This document shows, piece by piece, positions 57,591 to 64,000 of a stretch of DNA of 64,000 bases (its first letter is position 1; each line of letters starts with the position of its first letter). The notes beneath the pieces are model-generated. The model searched no databases, was not told the DNA's origin, and worked only from the letters and a program-made list of their open reading frames with translations. Source of the DNA: Euglena gracilis (taxonomy: Eukaryota > Euglenida > Euglenophyceae > Euglenales); contig CP154956.1 of NCBI GenBank assembly GCA_039621445.1, positions 8,307,443-8,371,442 on the forward strand, given 5' to 3'. A program made the position numbers and the translations under genes.

Positions 57591-59337
57591 ACGGTAAATT
57601 GCACAAAACCCACTGGATCATGCGTTGAAACATGGCTGGGCCATTCTTTTCACCCATGAGGAATACCGTCCATTGGTACACACACTTGGATGTCACGAAT
57701 GCCGTGTACGATTGTGAATCAGGATGCAAATGCATCTGATGGAAACCGTCTGCCAGACCAAAGATTGACCACAACCGGTTATCCGATTGTTTGGTGATCA
57801 AGTCATCGATCAGCGGTAACGGGAAGGAGTCATCCTTCGTTTGGGAGTTCAGGTACCGGAAATCCAGCACCAGCCTCCACTTCTTCTGACCAGACTCGTC
57901 AGCGGGTTTGGACACCACAAAAGCTTGTGATGTCCACTCGCTCTTGGAGGGGATAATCCACTTCCGCTGGATGAGCTTCTCAATCATCTCTTTGAGAGGT
58001 TGTTCGCGTTCACCCGAACAACGAAAGAATTTCCGGTGCATGGGTTTAGCGCCATCCTTGATCTCAATTTTGCAAACACCGAAGGGACCGCGAATCGCGG
58101 GGTCGATGTCGCAGGCGTAAACTGGGTTAGCCAGTACACCATGGATTTCGCGAGTGATTCGCGAACAATAGTCACTTGACTTGGGGTGTTGGTCCGCACT
58201 CTCAATGACCGCAGAAATCTGCGTTGAGGGTGTGGTATCCCCATTGTTACCAAGGTATCTTGGCACACGCAAATCGGATATTCCGAATGCGTCGAAGAAA
58301 CAAACGCGAAAAATGATTTCTTTGACAGGTGGTAATAATATACCACAAAAATCCTCGAATAGTGGTACATCAGCGGGTAAATCCCACCAATGAAAACACA
58401 CATAGGATAGCTGGTGAAACCAATCCGCATTCGGATTGACCGGTATGAGGAGATCTCCTCGCGCTTCATCGCGGAGGATTTTCTCCACCACATCCGGGAT
58501 AAGCTTTGGGGGAGGATGCATCCACAGCACCGTATCACCCCAGAATTTAAGAAATGCGTTGGTATGTCGCGACCAATATCGCGACAAGCGCGCATGCGCT
58601 TTTGATGAAAACACATCAATTTCCAACGGCAAATCGAAGGAATCAGCCAAAACCGCGATTTTGGAGAACCATTACTCCAAAATACGGTATTGACCAAAAT
58701 TAAATGCATTCCATACACGCATCGCGTATGTGTCGACCTGATTCGCGGGTTGAAGGGCGGTAACGCAATTCAAGGATCCGCAAACATAGGTCAAGGGTGT
58801 GTCATCCACACTCCCAAGGGGCATTCCCAAGGGTTGATGGTTTGGATGGGTACATACCCAGTCCATATCATGCCAGATGGAGGTGGGGGAGGTGTGTGAC
58901 ACGGATTTAGCGGTCCCAAACAACAAGGCAATACCTCGTTGTTGGAGCACTTGATGTACGGTCGCGCATTGCGATCCGCAACCAAGTGTATGGGTGCGCG
59001 AAATCGGGATTAGTGTTGGTGTTTGGACTAAACATCCACAATCGAAATCTGGCTGGGCGGAAATTCTCCTACAGCGCACACATTGGAAGGAAGTGTCGGA
59101 GTAGTGGTCCTGGTCGCGCATGCTGGTCTGGTGGGGTGTTGCGTCAGAGTTTGTATGAGGTTTTATATCGGCTGGCGGGTGTACAGATGTATCTGAAAGC
59201 GGTACGTCAGGTGGAAAACGGGGTCTTGGTGCAGCTGGGCGAGTCCCCGACACCGTGGTCACCTCAGGCCTTTGGGCTTTTTGTCTTGTAACCCAGTGGA
59301 ACGAGGGGGGTACCGCTACTCGCTTGCCCTGCCTCAT
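57571..59337 (-). pseudogene. Ty3 element pol: DIRS-like accessory domain and reverse transcriptase
   Basis: One frame runs 59337-57571 with a single internal TAA at 58672. After a Pro/Thr-rich linker, the segment LPLEIDVFSSKAHARLSRYW ... PPPKLIPDVVEKIL ... GDLLIPVNPNADWFHQLSY resembles the domain located after RNase H in DIRS elements (often likened to phage DNA adenine methylases). Reverse transcriptase follows: KWRLVLDFRYLNSQTKDDSF, LADGFHQMHLHPDSQSYTAF (catalytic Asp within LADGFHQ), and AMFQRMIQWVL. The frame breaks near 57585 just before the YIDD motif, which is in the next frame. Confidence 0.82.
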
Positions 59338-59980
59338 GGGGAACGGAAGTTTGTATGGTAATGGGCAGGGGGTGAACGTTCTCGGTACACCCGGTGTGGA
59401 AAACGTTGGTTGGTGTGGTTGGTAACGGGGTAAAAGTTTTCGAAAACGGTGTGGAAAAATTGGTGGCTGTCGCGGTTGACGCCACGGGTGATGAAGGTTT
59501 GGAGGGCAATGAAGAGAGTGGTGATGTGCACAAACCGTGGGAGTGGCAATCCACTACCAGCCGGTGCTGACGTAAAAAGGGGTATCCCAGAATTACGTCA
59601 GAACCATGGATTCCGGATTCGTATCCCCAGGTATCCGGAAAGGTTTGCGGTTGGGGGGGGTGTGAGTGGTGCTTGGGGATGAGGGGTAGAACTATGTCCA
59701 AAAAGCATCCCAAGTCACCACCGCACATGGGGGTGTTGTCAGCCGTCGTAATTTTGATCGGCTTCTTGGCTTTCACCAAGAGGGGGGTTGGTATCAACCC
59801 GAACCGAAAAAGTAGTGCAATGCGACAACCAGTGTCAATGAGAATTTTGACTTTTGCACAAAAACTTTGGATTTTGATTTCCGCTTGGACCAAAAGTTCC
59901 ATGGGGGTAAGCAAAGTGAAGGGTCTGGCGAAAATACGTTTTCTTGCCAGCTGTCCCATGAACCCTTTCCTACTTTGCAC
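59264..59980 (-). CDS. Ty3 element aspartic protease
   Basis: The minus-strand frame contains VKILIDTGCRIALLFRFGL, with the catalytic Asp-Thr-Gly of a retropepsin, and later GSDVILGYPFLRQHRLVVD, the 'xxILGxxFL' strand found about 80 residues after DTG in this family. Between them ITTADNTPMCGGDLG corresponds to the flap region. The enzyme acts as a dimer to cut the polyprotein. Frame differs from gag, so expression would need a frameshift or the present arrangement is decay. The C-terminal 70 residues are low-complexity Thr/Pro/Ser, probably a linker. Confidence 0.82.
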   Translation of the reverse strand: MQSRKGFMGQLARKRIFARPFTLLTPMELLVQAEIKIQSFCAKVKILIDTGCRIALLFRFGLIPTPLLVKAKKPIKITTADNTPMCGGDLGCFLDIVLPLIPKHHSHPPQPQTFPDTWGYESGIHGSDVILGYPFLRQHRLVVDCHSHGLCTSPLSSLPSKPSSPVASTATATNFSTPFSKTFTPLPTTPTNVFHTGCTENVHPLPITIQTSVPHEAGQASSGTPLVPLGYKTKSPKA

Positions 59981-60138
59981 AACATTCCGAGCGGAAAGTT
60001 GCAGTGGGGGGTAGGGGACCCGAAAATTTTCCGGGTACCGACCAGAAAGGCAGATGGGCAGGGGGGGCAGGGTTGATCAGGTCCTACCCCCATCTGTTCA
60101 TCAGCCCAGAGGTCCGTGCCCTCGGTCCTCGGGCTCCC

Positions 60139-62325
60139 CTACTCCAGGTCCGAACCGGCCGAATAGCCGGCTATGGGCCTTTTAGAGGTATAAACTGATT
60201 TCAACGTGCGCACCGCCATGCGGGCCTCGTCGAAATCGGTATCCGTGGTCTCATCCCCCTCCCTGCCCGAAGCCGGGGTGTCATCCTCCAAACAAGATAT
60301 CTTGAAACCGACTTTATGGCGGTTGGAGGAGTGACCCTTGTCACCGCGATTCATACCGCGATGACGTTGGCCAGGGCGGGGAGAACGAGAACGCGGACAT
60401 TTGGATGAGTGGTGATCACTCGATCCACAAATCGAACACCGAAGTTTGTGTCGCGAGTCTGGGTAACGGGGGGATCGGTTTCCCGATTTCCCGTCAAACC
60501 GTCGTGGTGACTGGGTATCCCGTCGACCATGACCGGTGTATCGGGGTTTTCCCGATGACGCTCGCGAAGGAGATGACCCGCTTCGCGAACGCGATCGCGG
60601 TGTCTGGCGATGAGAATCACGCTTCTTGGCCGTGGCACCGGGTGACCTACCCCGAGGGGTACCGTGTTTCCGCTCATCGCGGAACGGGATCCGGGGGCTA
60701 ATACCACCGGAACGGGGCTCCGAAGACCGTGAATTGCCCGATTGGCGTGAAAACGCGGAGGAACCCGAACCTCGTGATGAGGTCGAGCCTCGCGGACTCT
60801 GAATACGCTTTCGCGCTTCAGGTTTAGGACATTCCCGAGACATATGTCCCGATTTGTTACACAAAAAGCACACTTTATCCGTGGCTTGGTCCGAAGAACG
60901 CGGGTATCGCGTTTTTGATCCCGTGGTGGGTGAAGTAGGTGAAACCGGTGATTTTTGCAATGCGTTTACCGAACCAGCCGGTAATCCAGCGGTTGGGTGT
61001 GCGGTATACGCGGATTGAATTTGACCAAGAAGCTGTGATGGCTTCAATTGCTTGGAAACGTAGTTCCAGCGTTGGTCAAGAGTCATTGGATGACTCGCCA
61101 ACTCCTCACGGTGGATATCGTTGATGAGGCTAGGCGTGAAATGCATGAGAACAGCGTCAAACTGTTCGCGCATTTGCTTTTCACTGAGTTCATCCACTTC
61201 AGCGGCAAGTCCCAACAATTTGGCATACCAAAGGTCAAAGGACTTCCACTTGCGATCGGGTGGGGCGCATTGCCGCCACTTGGTCTCCAGGGTAATCCTA
61301 GCGACCAAACTTGAACTGGTGGAAGCGTATTGCTCCACCAGGTCATCAAAGGAAACGCGGTAGCGAATGACGAGTTGTCGCGCGCGCTCCTTCTCATCCC
61401 TAGGGAGGCAATCGATGAATTCCATCTTGATCACCTCCGGGTTTGTGTCCTGGGTTGGCCCCTTCAATGCCCAGTAGTACTCCCAGTCCCGGAAAAACTG
61501 TCTCCATGTGGTTGGATCACCATCCCACTGGGGTTTCACCTTATTAGCGATTGCGATGGTGCCCTTGAAGTCTTTCTGAAAAACCCGTTGGCCCTCGGTG
61601 GTATTCCGTGGATTCGGGCCCGGGTACGCTCGAGCACCAAGCGTATCCTTTCCGGATTCTTGTCGGAATCGCGATATTTCTGGTGAAGGTGAATCCTGGT
61701 ACCGGAAATCCGGTCGCAAACCCTGTTGGTCACCCGTAATAGGGAGACTCTCCGGTGTGGGGGTATGTCGCGCATGCAACATGTGACCCACTCCCGGTGT
61801 ACGGGTTTGGCTCATTCCACGCACAAGCATGGAATGATGGATTTCTTGGTGGAGACTTGGCAGAATCGCCGTGTTCTCCGAAAATTTGGTTCCCGTACTG
61901 GGAAATTCATCCGAAAACTGGGTTTGGGTTGTGGACAAGGCCAATGGTGGCACAATTCGCGGAATCGCGGATTGTGACACTCGGGACACGGGTGGTGGTG
62001 GTGCATGTGCACCCAGAGCCGGGTTATGAAAACGCGACTCTGGAACATTTGGCGCATCTTCGGCAATGCATACTGCCGAATTGCGGTGTGAAACCCGCTG
62101 TTGGTTGGACACATTATCTAAACCCACAGACAAGTCATGCACACTTTGCTCCAAATGCTCAACGAATTGGAGTTGGCCGCAAATACGGTCAACTTGATCC
62201 TCCAAAGCGCGAATACACTTGCGGTAACGGGAAAAGTCATCCAAGTGCGGAATCCTTTCGGAAATTCCGGTTACATCTTGGACAAGTTTCCCGTGAGACA
62301 TATCCAATAATTGGAGTTGTCCCAT
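60139..62325 (-). CDS. Ty3 element gag: capsid-like domain and two zinc knuckles
   Basis: A 728-codon open frame. The N-terminal 60 residues are helical. Residues about 255-450 have the character of a retrotransposon gag capsid (KVKPQWDGDPTTWRQFFRDW, then a helix-rich segment). Zinc knuckles follow at about residue 485 (CFLCNKSGHMSREC, CX2CX4HX4C) and about 640 (CSICGSSDHHSSKC, same spacing). Between and after them is a long Ser/Arg/Gly-rich basic region (RSRSGSSPSR), suited to nucleic acid binding. Gag forms the particle and packages the RNA. Two knuckles 150 residues apart, with a basic linker, are unusual. The frame continues upstream past a single stop. Confidence 0.85.
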   Translation of the reverse strand: MGQLQLLDMSHGKLVQDVTGISERIPHLDDFSRYRKCIRALEDQVDRICGQLQFVEHLEQSVHDLSVGLDNVSNQQRVSHRNSAVCIAEDAPNVPESRFHNPALGAHAPPPPVSRVSQSAIPRIVPPLALSTTQTQFSDEFPSTGTKFSENTAILPSLHQEIHHSMLVRGMSQTRTPGVGHMLHARHTPTPESLPITGDQQGLRPDFRYQDSPSPEISRFRQESGKDTLGARAYPGPNPRNTTEGQRVFQKDFKGTIAIANKVKPQWDGDPTTWRQFFRDWEYYWALKGPTQDTNPEVIKMEFIDCLPRDEKERARQLVIRYRVSFDDLVEQYASTSSSLVARITLETKWRQCAPPDRKWKSFDLWYAKLLGLAAEVDELSEKQMREQFDAVLMHFTPSLINDIHREELASHPMTLDQRWNYVSKQLKPSQLLGQIQSAYTAHPTAGLPAGSVNALQKSPVSPTSPTTGSKTRYPRSSDQATDKVCFLCNKSGHMSRECPKPEARKRIQSPRGSTSSRGSGSSAFSRQSGNSRSSEPRSGGISPRIPFRDERKHGTPRGRSPGATAKKRDSHRQTPRSRSRSGSSPSRASSGKPRYTGHGRRDTQSPRRFDGKSGNRSPRYPDSRHKLRCSICGSSDHHSSKCPRSRSPRPGQRHRGMNRGDKGHSSNRHKVGFKISCLEDDTPASGREGDETTDTDFDEARMAVRTLKSVYTSKRPIAGYSAGSDLE

Positions 62326-62343
62326 TAATGCTTTTACAGCATT

Positions 62344-63979
62344 TCAGAGAATCTGCAAAGGTGATGTCACCTTGGTTGGTGTGGTGGTGGGTGCAACCGG
62401 TGCAGGGTTATCCGACAACACGGTTGTAGTACCCATGGGCAAATTTCCAGGTTGTGGGTTATCCAACAACGCTGAAATTCGCTCATCCAACCTGGTAATC
62501 TCACTTTGCGTGGATCGGGCATTCCGATTCACCGATTCCTCAAGCCGTAATAGGCTGTTGCAGAAATCTTGCAAGGTTTCCTGATTGTTAGTGAGCATTT
62601 TGTTATAAAATGCCTTGAAATTAGGGTTTTCGGTAATCCGAGAACTGGAACCTGCAGGTAGAGACTGCATTTCCGTTACTTTGGTAGACACCGATGCATA
62701 CCGGGTCTGGAGTTCTCCAATAGCAGTCTGAATGCCGCTAATGTCCGGAACTCGGTGGGAAAGTGCGGAATAGCTTTGTTGCAAACCCGCAATGGCCGAG
62801 TTAATCCCGCCAATGTCGGATTGCAACTGCAACTGCAGGGAATCCTGCCGTTGTGCCATTTCCGCGACTTTCGCCCTCAGATTGGATAATCCAACCCGAT
62901 TCGCGTCACAATAGCAGGTTTTCTGCTCCAAACGGGAAAGTCGCTCCTCCAACTGCCGCACATACGTGTGGGGAGCAAAATTCTCGTTGGCTTGTGACTG
63001 GAATTGCCGAAACTTTTCCGTTTCATCGGACAACTGATAATGCGGTGTTGCGATTCATGGAAAGTTGCGGACAGTGTGGAGAAATGGTCCATAGACACAA
63101 ATCCACCACTGCTGGATGTTGCAGACGAGGAATCTCGTGCATGCAACTGTTGTTGCAAATGCAACAACGCGGATGAACAGGACTCCATTTGTCCCGATAA
63201 CCGTTGTAGTGAGTCATGCAAGTGCAGAAACTTGGAGTCATTCCTCGTTTCCGCTTCATGCATTCATTCACTAATTTGCCGGAAGTGTTGCGGGAGTTGT
63301 TGGCACATTTTGTCAAAGGTTTCCCGAAAGTTTGCAAGGTCAATACCCGCACTTTCGAAATTCCTCTGGCAATATTTGCCAACTTCCTGCAAGTAATTCC
63401 AGCAGAATTCCAGCTTGGTGAAGACATGTTTTTGGTTGTCCTCATCGAACTGGAGCACTTTGTTCAGTGCGGTTGCACAATCCGCAACGCATTGTTGCAC
63501 ATGGTTGAACTGCCTCACAAGGGGGTGATCCCCTGGAAGCCGAGCAACGATATCCTGCACATCCTCAGCAGTGAGGAGCTCACCAGTGCCCTTCCCATAG
63601 TCATCCATGGGTTGGGATGTACCGGAGAATTCCGGCACCACGAGGCGAGTCTCCGGTTGCCAAGGTGGTGCGGGATAGCACCCGATATCGGGGGGTGGTG
63701 GCAAAGCTCTGTAAGGGCTTGCCGGTGGGAAGAGCGGTGGGGGTTGAAAGAAACACGGGTTTCTAGCCCACCATCACCAGAGAAGCCCGGTGGCGGAATC
63801 ACCACGGGTCTCTCCGGTGTGTGCAGCTGCACCATTGCCGCAGACAGAGGCGGATACCCCCGTTGTGGCAAGGTGAGTGCGGAAGAGGCCGCATTAGCCT
63901 CTGAAGCCAATGATGTGGAGGGCTCATCGCCGACCACTGTCAATGACGACAAGTGTTGCAATTGTGACAATTGAATCAA
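62344..63979 (-). pseudogene. Ty3 element, N-terminal gag extension (coiled-coil)
   Basis: Reading minus strand, a proline-rich start (PERPVVIPPPGFSGDGG) shifts frame near 63745 in a C-run. It then continues as a helical, cysteine-poor region (LPGDHPLVRQFNHVQQCVAD), has an in-frame stop at 63264, and continues in the same frame (HLHDSLQRLSGQMES). A second frameshift near 63040 joins the 229-codon frame 63033-62344, which contains heptad-rich segments (VRQLEERLSRLEQK, LRAKVAEMAQRQDSLQLQLQ). This ends at a stop about six codons before the ATG of the main gag frame, in the same frame. Together they suggest one exceptionally long gag polyprotein with a coiled-coil N-terminal half. Confidence 0.6.
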
Positions 63980-64000
63980 TTGTGCCTCATCGGCGTGGGA

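Larger units (their letters stand above)
49953..64000 (-). mobile_element. Ty3-like LTR retrotransposon, nested-interrupted, 5' end outside window
   Basis: Minus-strand coding in the order gag, protease, a DIRS-type accessory domain, reverse transcriptase, RNase H and integrase identifies the Ty3 order (integrase last). The element enters from the right edge and is read towards lower coordinates. It is interrupted by a DIRS element (50941-55598) between the first and second integrase aspartates and by two small elements (56901-57273 and 50222-50308). Several in-frame stops and frameshifts show decay. No LTR could be identified; the 5' LTR is beyond 64000 and the 3' LTR, if present, lies near or left of 50 kb. 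Confidence 0.88.

Overview
This is eukaryotic nuclear DNA from an intron-rich, repeat-rich genome. Protein similarity comes in short GC-rich islands of 50-200 bp with plausible splice junctions. Between them lie hundreds to thousands of bases of microsatellite, C/G homopolymer tracts and small transposons. Nothing in the window looks prokaryotic. The species cannot be named from the sequence. The best cellular gene most resembles the plant SAC9 type of phosphoinositide phosphatase as I remember it, which would suit an alga or other protist, but that is inference.

Region by region, + strand unless stated. About 1-0.7 kb: one hAT-like element nested in another. About 1.8-8.6 kb: scattered exons, four of which together resemble an arginine ADP-ribosyltransferase fold (R, S and ExE motifs), separated by a 1.5 kb CA array and C/G-tract elements. 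8.6-10.2 kb: a complete non-coding hAT-like element full of decamer and foldback arrays. 10.2-17 kb: no supportable gene, but several small repeat families. 17.0-29.8 kb: about a dozen exons of a SAC-domain phosphatase, in the order expected for the SAC fold, with introns packed with TG/CA arrays. 30-50 kb: mostly mobile-element debris, including a Tc1/mariner transposase end, a hAT element with an internally deleted transposase, several TIR elements with perfect or near-perfect target duplications, and a 1.1 kb TTAA-flanked element with CACTAGTG palindromes. 49.95-64.0 kb: a large minus-strand Ty3-like retrotransposon running off the right edge. It is split by a 4.66 kb DIRS-type retrotransposon and by two small C/G-ended elements.

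The most informative signals are structural. (1) Many C- or G-tract-terminated elements are flanked by TA. Two sit inside Ty3 coding sequence, where taking out the element plus one TA leaves the flanking reading frame continuous, so they are true insertions. (2) Several elements with 8-9 bp target duplications and hAT-like TIRs carry arrays of 10 bp repeats just inside the ends; one copy still holds transposase fragments. (3) The Ty3 element has, between protease and reverse transcriptase, a domain resembling the one downstream of RNase H in the DIRS element. All the retroelement reading frames seen are broken by stops and frameshifts, so these copies look inactive.
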